A stretch of DNA of 64,000 nt, from the NCBI GenBank assembly GCA_964392775.1, contig CAYMRD010000005.1:1-64000 (forward strand), read 5' to 3'. Shown here one piece after another: positions 34,801 to 42,798 of this stretch. Origin of the DNA: UKL13-3 sp964392775. Lineage in GTDB: Bacteria > Bacteroidota > Bacteroidia > UKL13-3. Position 1 is the first letter of the stretch; each line of letters begins with the position of its first letter. Made by a program: the position numbers and the translations under genes. A model generated the notes under the pieces. It ran no database searches. It saw only the letters and a list, made by a program, of their open reading frames with translations, and was not told the origin of the DNA.

Positions 34801-35369
34801 AAGTTTCGGGAAGCACTTAAATACGTTTGATGAGCGGCTTTATAGTTTGCATTCGAAACATTAACCTGAAGCTCTACGAGTGCATTAATATTTGTAATAA
34901 TGGGTCCGAAAGTTTGAAAGAGTTCATTGACAATGTTTTGATTTAAAGCTGATGCATTCTCTTTCTCAATAAGTTTTTCGAGCTTATGTATAACCGCATC
35001 CCCTTTTTGTATCTGAGTATTGACTTGCTCAACCAACTGAGCTTCCTCGGCAGTGAGGTAGGTTAGCTGATAAGCATTCCAGTTTTGGGTTATTGTTTGC
35101 TGCGTTTGTTTAATCTCCGTGAGTGCCTGATGATATGAAAGCTGTCGTGATTTTATTTTGGAAACAATGGCCAGTAAACGTGAACCGTATGAATACCGGA
35201 TAGCCGCTAACTGCCCCATTGGTACCAAACGATCGTTATAAATCGTTTGTGTGATTTGATTCATCGCTTTGAGCTGCCTGATGCTGTATACTCCCGTAAC
35301 GATAATCACAAGTGCTGTGAAACCCAATAACAGGTATAATCGCAAGGATATATTTATTCTGGTATTCAT
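31815..35369 (-). CDS. Six-PAS sensor histidine kinase
   Basis: 1184 residues. An N-terminal span, a 4-helix-bundle MCP-type sensor (about 30-185), a second span (about 190-210), six PAS/PAC modules (roughly 220-340, 345-460, 470-590, 595-715, 720-840, 845-965), then HisKA with YIVSHNLRGPVATI and HATPase with YNLISNSIKFKQ, IRDNGIGID and EGKGVGLYMVKSQ. The phosphoacceptor block has Asn in place of the common Asp/Glu (SHNLRG), a variant usual in Bacteroidota PAS kinases. It forms a two-gene unit with the response regulator. Confidence 0.93.
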   Translation of the reverse strand: MNTRINISLRLYLLLGFTALVIIVTGVYSIRQLKAMNQITQTIYNDRLVPMGQLAAIRYSYGSRLLAIVSKIKSRQLSYHQALTEIKQTQQTITQNWNAYQLTYLTAEEAQLVEQVNTQIQKGDAVIHKLEKLIEKENASALNQNIVNELFQTFGPIITNINALVELQVNVSNANYKAAHQTYLSASRNFYIFIILSLSFSIPFGFYLIKRVRKITESDAKFHVFFQHAGDAIFLLDENTRITEVNERASHLLGYTQKEFLTMKISDLFIPEDQQTFHMKLDLVKKTGGSVHERKWVKKDGQILCAEVNVRTVEGVGFISVVRDITDRNIAISKIRQSEERAMRVMQNSPIPLALTPNATLAISFINQQFTNVLGYTLEDIPTVAVWWELAYPDPAYRDLIRNEWLARVERSQTNNTPFEPMEALVCCKDKTKRHIEFHFADLGEEYLVTFYDITARKLAEEKVRKNEEKNRALIENIDDGILLLNESGDIIYQSPSVQRINGYSLDDRKNLSIDATIHQKDKEYFSQILESVKNTPGAPIQYNLRIIHKQGDILWTEGSMINLLHNPSIQAIIVTYRNITERKKATEFFRYQFENSPDYIVIINRDLTIESINKGRPNGLTAAELVGQSSIDILPIETQEIARKAIIECFNTGKNNEIENPLMNNRWVRSRFVPIVIDGVISHLIVIATDITKQKLTELSLKQSEEKHRALVENISDTIILINESYEVLYQSPSFIRTAGFSIKEIEGKTALDFVHPDDLQSCFLLIEQSKLTPGIPLPGQFRLLNKDGDYIWVEGTVNNLIDNPSVNAIVLNYRNVTERKKLEEQQLLTSAIVNSSQDAIISKTLDGKITSWNSGAEKTFGYSAAEMIGTPITNIIPSFLMPEEEIIIASIKSGNSIDHYETQRKKKNGDLIYVSLTVSPIKDASGNVVGASKVLRDISHQKLMALERERILNDVQQRNRDLEQFSYIVSHNLRGPVATILGLTDLLKTNNLEPEEKEIMIDGVSSSVSNLDSVIKDLNTILQIRREINEKRAEVSFSSLLHNVQSVLSNSIKQEQVTFITDFSKVDSIKTVKSYIYSIFYNLISNSIKFKQPGVPPVIEITSSISENKIVILIRDNGIGIDLGKKEKQVFGLYKRFHPNTEGKGVGLYMVKSQVEALDGKISVQSEVNRGTEFRIEFENDN

Positions 35370-35583
35370 TAGGGAGCGTGAAAGACAGCGAGAATATAGG
35401 AATTGTTTTTATAAACAAAAGAGTTTCTATTCCAGTGTGTGTTTTTACGTATTGAATTGTTGAACGCTTTTTTTTATTGTGTAAAACAGGGTGTTTATCC
35501 TTTATTACGCAGAGAGAGAAACTGCCCAAAAGGATGGGTGAGAAAGAGTTATAAAGGAAGAAACCAGAATGCCATCGCTTATA

Positions 35584-36261
35584 TCAATGAGCACTTTTTT
35601 GCCTGAGTTTGTCTTTAAATACTTTTCTGAATTTTTCAACTTTAGGTTTTATTACCATGCTGCAATAAGGCTCGTTCCCATTTTGGGTGTAGTAGTTTTG
35701 GTGGTAATCTTCGGCAGGGTAAAATTCGGTTAAGGCACTAATTTCGGTCACAACCGGATTGGGGAATGCGTGCGAAGCATCCAGCTCTCGTTTGGTATGT
35801 TCGGCAGCTTCTTTTTGTTGGGCATTGTGGTAAAAAATAACCGAGCGGTATTGGGTTCCGGTATCGTTTCCCTGACGGTTCAGGGTTGTCGGGTCGTGGC
35901 TCAGCCAAAAGGCCTGGAGCAAATCCATAAATGGAATAACCTTAGGGTCGTATACAATACGGCATACTTCGGCATGGCCGGTTAGTCCGGTGCAAACTTC
36001 GGTGTAAGTCGGATTGTTTACCGTTCCGCCCGCATACCCTGAGGTAACTGATACAACACCTTCAAGTTCCATAAACACAGCTTCAACGCACCAAAAACAA
36101 CCGGCTCCAAAGGTAGCAGTATCCAAATGTGTTGATGAAGAAAGGTTGTTTGTGTTGGTCATGGTTGCAGCGGGATTAGGTGTTTGGTTGGCACACGAAA
36201 ATACAGATAATACCAATATGAAAAGGAGGGAGGATTTGCTTTTTAAGGATAACGTTTTCAT
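35584..36261 (-). CDS. msrA: Peptide methionine sulfoxide reductase MsrA (lipoprotein)
   Basis: 225 residues. Catalytic Cys55 in FGAGCFWCVEAVF; further family blocks SVTSGYAGG, GHAEVCRIVYDP, LNRQGNDTGTQYRSVI and FYPAEDYHQNYY. MsrA reduces methionine-S-sulfoxide in proteins. A lipoprotein signal (LSVFSCANQ, Cys23) places it in the envelope rather than the cytosol. No MsrB domain is fused. It stands alone, with the copy C intergenic element upstream. Confidence 0.95.
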   Translation of the reverse strand: MKTLSLKSKSSLLFILVLSVFSCANQTPNPAATMTNTNNLSSSTHLDTATFGAGCFWCVEAVFMELEGVVSVTSGYAGGTVNNPTYTEVCTGLTGHAEVCRIVYDPKVIPFMDLLQAFWLSHDPTTLNRQGNDTGTQYRSVIFYHNAQQKEAAEHTKRELDASHAFPNPVVTEISALTEFYPAEDYHQNYYTQNGNEPYCSMVIKPKVEKFRKVFKDKLRQKSAH

Positions 36262-36281
36262 GTGCTTATAAAATAATATGA

Positions 36282-36418
36282 CTATCCGAATATTGTCAAC
36301 TATCCCCCTGTCCTCCCGACTCTAAAGGGCGTTTTGCGCACAAGTCTTTTAGAAAGTGTGCGGTTGGTACCCTCTGGGGGCAGGGGGGCGCGAGGGCAAA
36401 TTGACATCTTTCCGATAG
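36282..36418. repeat. Intergenic palindromic element, copy C
   Basis: Outer arms TATCCGAATATTGTCAA and the reverse complement of TTGACATCTTTCCGATA match at about 13 of 17 positions. The interior repeats the GCGCACAAGTCTTTTAGAAAGTGTGCG hairpin region (36337-36362) and a G-rich block. Compared with copy A, paired bases in the arms change together (GTCAA/TTGAC against GCCAA/TTGGC), which suggests selection on pairing. Confidence 0.7.
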
Positions 36419-36497
36419 CCAGTTAAAGTAATGGTTAAAGGTAGAATGTTTTCGCAATAGTTGTGCAGGGTCCGGCATTTTTCGCCATATTTGCGTT

Positions 36498-37052
36498 ATG
36501 CGTGTAGTTGTTGCAGTCGCCTGTTTGTTCTTATTCGCCTTCAGCGTTGGCGCGCAGCAACACCCTGTACTGTTTGATATCAGTGGTAAGCAGGTATCGC
36601 TTGATGGATTGTCGCGCAACCATATCACGGTTGTTTGTTTTGTTGCTCCCGATTGTCCATTATGTCAAAGTTATTCACTGACCTTGCGCCAATTGAATGA
36701 AACGTACAAAGGGAAAAACGTAACGATGCTTGGCATAATTGCCGGAACCGATTATTCGGATATGGAGATTATCAACTTTAAGAAAAAGTACAATATTCCG
36801 TTTGCCCTGTACAAAGATCCTGATTTTTCGGTGGTCAAACATTTTGGAGCCAGCATCACTCCCGAAGTAGTGGTATTGGATGCCAAAGGAAAGGTTGTGT
36901 ATCAGGGCCGTATTGACAATTGGGCTTATGAGTTGGGAAAAAAACGCAAGGTGATCACCGAACATAACCTTAAAGATGCTTTGGAGTCGGTACTTAAAGG
37001 AGAAACGGTTAAAGTTCCGCGCACCAAAGCCGTTGGATGTTTTATTGAATAA
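36498..37052 (+). CDS. Exported thioredoxin-fold redoxin
   Basis: 184 residues. Signal peptide RVVVAVACLFLFAFSVGAQ; thioredoxin fold of the AhpC/TSA-redoxin type with CxxC at Cys53-Cys56 (APDCPLCQSY), a cis-Pro region ITPEVVVLD and a C-terminal conserved Cys (AVGCFIE). It is followed after 2 bp by a lipoprotein with a c-type heme site and a copper monooxygenase fold, so it may serve heme or copper insertion, or reduction of that partner. This pairing is inference from the operon. Confidence 0.85.
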   Translation: MRVVVAVACLFLFAFSVGAQQHPVLFDISGKQVSLDGLSRNHITVVCFVAPDCPLCQSYSLTLRQLNETYKGKNVTMLGIIAGTDYSDMEIINFKKKYNIPFALYKDPDFSVVKHFGASITPEVVVLDAKGKVVYQGRIDNWAYELGKKRKVITEHNLKDALESVLKGETVKVPRTKAVGCFIE

Positions 37053-37054
37053 GA

Positions 37055-38419
37055 ATGGCAAAAGTGTTTAGTGTTTTTTTGCGTTTGATTGGATTGTTTT
37101 TGCTGGCTGCGTGTTCACATGCTCCCGAACCTCCTAAAGTAGTAACCTTTGCCGAACATGTGGCTCCTGTTATACACGCTAACTGTACCCAATGTCACCG
37201 TGATGGAGAAGCCGGTCCGTTTAACCTGATAACCTATAATGATGTTGCCCGAAGAGGTAAGCTCATCAAATACATGGTGGGTGAAAGGCTGATGCCGCCC
37301 TGGCCTGCCGATGCTTCGTACTCGCATTTTGCCGATGAGATGGTGTTGACGGATAACGAGATTGAACTTATCAGGCGTTGGGTGGATGAAGGCATGTTAC
37401 CGGGAGATACGGCATCTCTTCAACCACAACTGACACAGTTTAAAAAACTACGTTTTGGTGAACCCGATTTAATTATTCCGGTTCCTAAAATAAACATCAA
37501 AGGAAACAATGAAGATTTGTTTTTGGTGATGAAAATACCATACGAGATTCCCAACGATACCTTTGTGCGTGCCATTGAGTTTGTGGCGGGCAATAAACGG
37601 TTGGTGCATCATGTAAATACACATTTGTTGCAGTACGATGCCGACAAGAAAAAAAATGTAAACGAAGGAAAGGTATTTGTGAATCAGGATCAGGCCAATA
37701 GTCAAACCATTCACAGAGAGCTGGGCATTTTGCAGGATGATGGTTCGTATCCGCGGATGACACCCAGCGTAAGCAATTACCTGCCGGGAGCCATGCATAG
37801 TTTTTATCCCGAAGCCATTGGCGGGTATACCTTGTCGCGCAAAGGTGCATTTTATTTAAACGATATGCATTTTGGCCCTTCGGCCATTGATACCTACGAC
37901 TCGAGTTATTACCGCGTGTATTTTGCTGCGCATCTGCCTAAACGCCCGGTGAGCGAGTTTCAGATGGGAACACTGGGTATCACTCCCGTGGAACCGGCCC
38001 TGATTATTCAGCCCAATACGGTTCAAATTTTTCACATCAGGGCTACCATGCCCGAGGATATTTCCCTCATCAGCATTGTGCCGCACATGCACTTATTGGG
38101 CAAAAAGTTTTGGGCGTATGCCGTAAAGCAAAACGGAGATACCATTCCGCTGATTCGCATCAACAACTGGGATTTCAGGTGGCAGTATTTTTACAAGTTC
38201 CCCAAGCTGCTTAAAATCCCGAAGGGCACAACCATATACGTTGAAGGTGTGTTTGACAATACAGCCGATAATCCCCATAACCCGTTTAATCCACCCCGTG
38301 AAGTTCGCGAACGCGAAGGCAGCATGCGCACCACCGATGAAATGTTCCAGCTCATTGTAACCTATGTTCCATACCAAAAGGGAGATGAGGAGTTTGATTT
38401 GGAGAATGCCGAAAGGTAG
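37055..38419 (+). CDS. Lipoprotein with c-heme site and copper monooxygenase-like fold
   Basis: 454 residues. Lipobox LLAAC (Cys20). A short cytochrome-c-like domain (about 30-120) has one heme motif CTQCH (44-48) and the distal Met candidates in GERLMPPWP. After about 140 a domain resembling the C-terminal half of type II ascorbate-dependent copper monooxygenases appears: VHHVNTHLL, LPGAMHSFYPE, IVPHMHLLGKKFWAYA and INNWDFRWQYFYKF, with several His positions suited to copper. An oxidoreductase role at the outer or inner membrane is likely; substrate unknown. It is in one operon with the redoxin. Confidence 0.82.
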   Translation: MAKVFSVFLRLIGLFLLAACSHAPEPPKVVTFAEHVAPVIHANCTQCHRDGEAGPFNLITYNDVARRGKLIKYMVGERLMPPWPADASYSHFADEMVLTDNEIELIRRWVDEGMLPGDTASLQPQLTQFKKLRFGEPDLIIPVPKINIKGNNEDLFLVMKIPYEIPNDTFVRAIEFVAGNKRLVHHVNTHLLQYDADKKKNVNEGKVFVNQDQANSQTIHRELGILQDDGSYPRMTPSVSNYLPGAMHSFYPEAIGGYTLSRKGAFYLNDMHFGPSAIDTYDSSYYRVYFAAHLPKRPVSEFQMGTLGITPVEPALIIQPNTVQIFHIRATMPEDISLISIVPHMHLLGKKFWAYAVKQNGDTIPLIRINNWDFRWQYFYKFPKLLKIPKGTTIYVEGVFDNTADNPHNPFNPPREVREREGSMRTTDEMFQLIVTYVPYQKGDEEFDLENAER

Positions 38420-38423
38420 AGGG

Positions 38424-38790
38424 AAGTTTGATGTTTGAGGTACGAAGTTATTCTGCTTGGAATAGACAGTGTGCGTCTGATTGACCTTTAGGGATAGGGG
38501 GAGCGGAGGGTTAGAAGTTTGATGTTGGAAGTGATTCTGCTTAGGATAGACATTGTGCGCGAAGATGCCAGACTGAGTCTGGTTAGGGGAGCAGGGGAAA
38601 TAGAGGTTGGAGTATGTTAAAATAGTGTTGACTGGTTAATATATTAAATGTATATCCGCAAGCGTACCGGTAGTATTTAAACTTGGTGATACTTAGTGTC
38701 TTGGTGGCTGGCAAAGAGTTCTCGCCACAAAGTCACAAAGGCTCAACGAAGACACAAAGCCATGCATTTAGGTAAGCTTGCGGATATACG
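38424..38790. repeat. Intergenic direct and inverted repeats
   Basis: The spacer 38420-38893 has no gene. A segment of about 50 bp near 38424 (GAAGTTTGATGTT ... TTCTGCTTGGAATAGACA) is repeated near 38513. A second element has inverted ends TGTATATCCGCAAGC (38649-38663) and GCTTGCGGATATACG (38776-38790), enclosing decayed CACAAAGTCACAAAG text. A short frame across the end has no family resemblance. Confidence 0.65.
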
Positions 38791-38846
38791 TTATATTAAT
38801 GATGATGGAAGCTGGAAGACATCAGGTGGCTTGAGAACAAAAAAGA

Positions 38847-38872
38847 AAAGCCCCGCGGTTAGGCGAGGCTTT
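38847..38872. terminator. Bidirectional terminator
   Basis: Stem AAAGCC.CGC / GCG.GGCTTT with A and T flanks between the convergent monooxygenase-like and POT transporter genes; it most likely serves the POT gene, whose stop is 22 bp away. Confidence 0.7.
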
Positions 38873-38893
38873 GTGTATTATTGATAACGGGTA

Positions 38894-40420
38894 TTAGTGT
38901 ACACCGTGCATCATTTTTTGCAAGGTTTTGGTTAACCCAAATAAAATGAGTGAAGCAATGCCGGAGAGTACAACGAAAATCATAAAGAACTCGTACAATC
39001 CGGTGATTTCGATGCCAATAAAATGAGGAGGTGTTGGACGGGCAGGATCAGGATACAATCCGCTAAGCGTGCCCGCAAACTTGTTGGCCGCAGCAGTTGA
39101 CAGGAACCATACCCCCATTAATAAAGAAGCAAATTTGGCAGGAGCCAGTTTTACAACCATCGCCAGTCCGATGGGTGATAAACAAAGCTCACCAATGGTG
39201 TGCAATAAGTATAAGCCCAGCAGCCACATCATGCTCACTTTAATATTTGGATCCAATCCGTTTACACCAAAAGCGATTACCAGATACCCGATGGATAAAA
39301 ACAATAAACCAAAAGCTTGTTTGGTTGGTGATGCAGGTTCCATGTTTCTGTTTCCCAATGAAGTCCAGATCCATGCAAATACCGGAGCCAGTATCACAAT
39401 CAAAATAGCATTTACCGATTGAAAAAAGCTCGCAGGAATCTCTGTTCCGAGCAGATGTCTGTCGGTTTGTTCAGCCGCAAAGAAGGTAAGTGAAGCACCG
39501 GCTTGCTCAAAGGCTGCCCAAAAGAAAATAACAAAGAATGCAAGGATATAAATAACCCAGATACGTTGTTTTTCGATAGCCGTAAGTGTTTTGTCAGAGA
39601 TAATAGCAGCCGGTCCGATAAGGGTGATAGAGAAAATAGCAGCCCCGATTAACCCTAAATCCATCACGTTATAAAACAAAACAAACAATCCGATAGAGCA
39701 TACAGCCCAAATCAGCATTTGCGATAAAGGCATTTTAGGCGCTTTGGCTTCGTTTTCGGTATATACTTTTTTCTTAGGCATCAATCCAATACCATCCCCT
39801 TTAGGCGTTACGATGTATTTGTTTTTCAATAACTCAAATGAAACCATACTGATTACCATTCCGATACAAGCTGCCAGGAATCCCCATTTAAAGTCGCCTG
39901 CATTTCCGGTATCTCCAAATCCGCCACATACCAATGGAGCAAAGAAGGCTCCTAAGTTGATACCCATGTAAAAAATTGTAAAAGCCGAATCCACACGTTT
40001 GTCGCCTTCCGAATAAAGTTGGCCCACCATGGTGGAGATATTGGGTTTGAAAAATCCGTTACCGAAAATCAAAAAGCCCAAACCTAAGAACAACATCGGT
40101 TGGGCAAACCCTATATTAGCATAGTTGGAAGCCGATAGGAACATACAAAACTGACCGATAGCCATTAAAATTCCTCCGAATAAAATGGATTTACGGTTTC
40201 CCCAGTATCTGTCGGCAACGTACCCTCCGATAAGGGGAGTAAGGTAAACCAAGCCGGTATAACTTCCGTATACTTCAGAAGTAAAGGCTTTGTCGAACAT
40301 TAAGGCTTTTACCATGTACAGGGTAAAAATGGCACGCATGCCGTAATAGCTGAAACGTTCCCACATTTCGGTGAAAAACAATAGGTATAAACCTTTAGGA
40401 TGTCCTGTTGATTGACTCAT
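38894..40420 (-). CDS. POT/PTR family proton-dependent peptide transporter
   Basis: 508 residues with about 12-14 membrane spans. Family marks are FFTEMWERFSYYGMRAIFTLYM (the ExxERFxYY motif), YLTPLIGGYVADRYWGNRKS and the FIFGNGFFKPNIS signature. Such carriers import di- and tripeptides with protons. The DPP IV-type peptidase encoded next on the same strand releases dipeptides in the periplasm, so the two could act in sequence; between them lies only a 37-residue membrane peptide. Confidence 0.95.
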   Translation of the reverse strand: MSQSTGHPKGLYLLFFTEMWERFSYYGMRAIFTLYMVKALMFDKAFTSEVYGSYTGLVYLTPLIGGYVADRYWGNRKSILFGGILMAIGQFCMFLSASNYANIGFAQPMLFLGLGFLIFGNGFFKPNISTMVGQLYSEGDKRVDSAFTIFYMGINLGAFFAPLVCGGFGDTGNAGDFKWGFLAACIGMVISMVSFELLKNKYIVTPKGDGIGLMPKKKVYTENEAKAPKMPLSQMLIWAVCSIGLFVLFYNVMDLGLIGAAIFSITLIGPAAIISDKTLTAIEKQRIWVIYILAFFVIFFWAAFEQAGASLTFFAAEQTDRHLLGTEIPASFFQSVNAILIVILAPVFAWIWTSLGNRNMEPASPTKQAFGLLFLSIGYLVIAFGVNGLDPNIKVSMMWLLGLYLLHTIGELCLSPIGLAMVVKLAPAKFASLLMGVWFLSTAAANKFAGTLSGLYPDPARPTPPHFIGIEITGLYEFFMIFVVLSGIASLILFGLTKTLQKMMHGVH

Positions 40421-40479
40421 GTATAGTTTGTATTAAGAAGGTGCAATATAAAAATATGGGTGAACTCTGCAAACGGGGA

Positions 40480-40593
40480 TTATTCGGTGAGGTAACTGTA
40501 GGCCACCATGGCCAGATACAGTACCAAAATACTCCCAAGTAATGTGCCGAGTATAAATAAAATTTTGAGGATGGATTGAAGGATCGTTCGCAT
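40480..40593 (-). CDS. 37-residue single-span membrane peptide
   Basis: The frame begins with ATG immediately after the TAA of the peptidase gene (no gap) and reads MRTILQSILKILFILG ... LYLAMVAYSYLTE. It has one strongly hydrophobic span of about 22 residues with a short basic N-terminus, so the C-terminus is predicted outside. The zero-base junction suggests coupled translation. It sits between a periplasmic dipeptidyl peptidase and a peptide importer and could assist either. I do not recognise it. Confidence 0.6.
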   Translation of the reverse strand: MRTILQSILKILFILGTLLGSILVLYLAMVAYSYLTE

Positions 40594-42798
40594 TTACAGT
40601 TTCTCCAAAATAAAACGGGTCATGCGCTCGTACAGGTGCAGGCGTGTTTTGCCTCCTCCAATACCATGGTTTTTGTTCGGGTAAAACTCACTGTCGAATT
40701 TGATGCCATGGTTAATCATCATATTTGTCATCTCAACGGTGTTCTGGAAATGAACATTGTCATCAGCCGTTCCATGAATAATGAGGTAATTACCTTTTAT
40801 TGCATGAACATGGTTGATGGGTGAGTTGTCGTCATAGTTTTTGCCGTTTTCCTGAGGCGTGCGCATAAAACGTTCGGTGTAGATATTATCGTAATAACGC
40901 CAGTTGGTTACAGGTGCTACGGCAATGGCAGTTTTAAACACATCGGCACCTTTGCTGATGGCTAAACTCGACATATACCCTCCAAAGCTCCATCCCCATA
41001 TTCCAATTCTGCCTGCATCAACATAAGGCAGTTTTTGCAATTGTTGGGCGACATAAATCTGGTCTTCAATTTCATATTTTCCCAATTGCAGGTAGGTAGA
41101 TTTTTTAAAGGCTTCACCTTTAAATCCGGTTCCGCGCCCGTCCACACATACAATCATATATCCTTTATCGGCCAGCATCTGAAACCAGAAATAGTTGGCC
41201 CCCATCCAGCGGTTAATCGCCAACTGGTGGCCCGGACCACCATATACATACATCAACACAGGGTGTTTTTTTGTGCTGTCAAACTGGGTGGGTTTAATCG
41301 TAAAGGTATTGAGTGCTTCTCCGTAAGCATTGGTAACAGTGCTCATCTCGGCTTTGCTCAGGTTGTATGATTTCAGTTTGTCATTGAGTGAAGCATTGTC
41401 TTCCAATACACGAACCTCTTTTCCGTTGGCATCACACAACGCATAACGCGAAGGTGTATTGATATCGGACTGCGACAACAGGAAATAGCTGTAATCGGCA
41501 TTAAAAGTGGCGCTGTTCCAGCCTTTGCGGGCAGTCAGTTGTTTTTTGGATTTGCCATCCAGTGAAACCGAATATACATAACGTTCAGCCGAACTGATTT
41601 CGGAGGTTGATACATAAATCGTTTTTTTAGCTTCGTTGATACCATAAAACTGATCTACATCCCAGTTTCCACTGGTGAGTTGTTTGATAATCTTTCCGCT
41701 CAAATCATATTGGTATAAGTGATTCCATCCGCTTTGTTCGCTGTTGATGATAAAGCTTTTGCCGTCTTTCAAAAAGGTAAGTTCAGGAACTTCAATATAG
41801 GCCTTGTTGTTCTCTGTATAGATTACACGACTGCTTCCGTTGCCGGTATTGGTGAGCAATAATTCAAGTTTGTTTTGCAAACGGTTTAACCGTTCGATGC
41901 ACAATACATTTTTATCGGCTGTCCAGTAAATACGAGGAATGTAAATGTCTGTCTCGGTTCCAATATCCTGTATTTGTTTGGTTCCTGAAGCTAAGTTGTA
42001 AACAACAATTTGAATTGTCGAATTGGCTTCTCCGGCTTTGGGATATTTAAAACGGTAATCTTCCGGGTACAGGGTTCCATACATCGGCATATTGTATTCT
42101 TTCACCTTGCTTTCGTCAAAGTGATAGTAAGCCAGTTGGCTGCCATCTGTGTTCCAGTAAAACCCTTTGCTGAGGGCAAACTCTTCTTCATATACCCAAT
42201 CAGTTGTGCCATTGATGATGCTGTTCACTGCTCCGTCTGTAGTGATGCGAATTTCTTTTTGGGTTGTGAGGTCAAAAACATACAAATCGTTGTTTTTTAC
42301 ATAGGCCAGCTTCGTGCCATCGGGAGAAAACTCCGCCAGCATCACCGCATCGGTAATGGGTTGGGTAAGGGTGTTGCTTTTGCGGTCGTACACATAAATA
42401 TTGGCCGCAAATGAATGGCGGTAAATGTGTTTACGGTTGGTTTGTAGCAATAATTTCGATTCGTCAGCACTCCAGTCATAGCTATAATTTTCAAGCTTTA
42501 CATCTCTTTGAAATACGAGTGTATCAACTGCTTTCCCGGTTTCAAAAGCGTAGCGAATGATATTGTCGTTATCATCCTGTGCCGTATAATACCGGCCGTC
42601 ATTCATGGAGTTAAAACCCTGAACACCCTTGGCCGAGAAGGTTCCGCGGGTCCAGATGTCTTCGAGGGTGATATGCTGCGCATAGGTATTAAATGTATTA
42701 AATGCAGAGGCGCAGAGGAGGATCACCGCAAAGGCGCAGAAGCGAGTAACCACAGAGGTACAGAGGCACAGAGTTTTTTTAAGTTGTTTCATATCCAT
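40594..42798 (-). CDS. Dipeptidyl peptidase IV-type serine peptidase (S9B)
   Basis: 734 residues. The N-terminal beta-propeller includes the substrate-binding acid pair in DWVYEEEF. The C-terminal hydrolase domain has VYGGPGHQLAINRW, nucleophile Ser in GIWGWSFGGYMSSLA, Asp in IIHGTADDNVHFQN and the final His in NKNHGIGG. It removes Xaa-Pro dipeptides from N-termini. It is exported: signal region TLCLCTSVVTRFCAFAVILLC ends at NTYAQ. This signal peptide is unusual, Cys-rich, and matches the intergenic 'ctctgtgcctctg' repeat text. The start is ATG 42798 or 42792; it overlaps the preceding gene by 20 bp. Confidence 0.92.
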   Translation of the reverse strand: MDMKQLKKTLCLCTSVVTRFCAFAVILLCASAFNTFNTYAQHITLEDIWTRGTFSAKGVQGFNSMNDGRYYTAQDDNDNIIRYAFETGKAVDTLVFQRDVKLENYSYDWSADESKLLLQTNRKHIYRHSFAANIYVYDRKSNTLTQPITDAVMLAEFSPDGTKLAYVKNNDLYVFDLTTQKEIRITTDGAVNSIINGTTDWVYEEEFALSKGFYWNTDGSQLAYYHFDESKVKEYNMPMYGTLYPEDYRFKYPKAGEANSTIQIVVYNLASGTKQIQDIGTETDIYIPRIYWTADKNVLCIERLNRLQNKLELLLTNTGNGSSRVIYTENNKAYIEVPELTFLKDGKSFIINSEQSGWNHLYQYDLSGKIIKQLTSGNWDVDQFYGINEAKKTIYVSTSEISSAERYVYSVSLDGKSKKQLTARKGWNSATFNADYSYFLLSQSDINTPSRYALCDANGKEVRVLEDNASLNDKLKSYNLSKAEMSTVTNAYGEALNTFTIKPTQFDSTKKHPVLMYVYGGPGHQLAINRWMGANYFWFQMLADKGYMIVCVDGRGTGFKGEAFKKSTYLQLGKYEIEDQIYVAQQLQKLPYVDAGRIGIWGWSFGGYMSSLAISKGADVFKTAIAVAPVTNWRYYDNIYTERFMRTPQENGKNYDDNSPINHVHAIKGNYLIIHGTADDNVHFQNTVEMTNMMINHGIKFDSEFYPNKNHGIGGGKTRLHLYERMTRFILEKL

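Noticed and set aside
38696..38884. 62-codon frame before the POT transporter
   Set aside because: Made of CACAAAG-type repeat text and the terminator hairpin.
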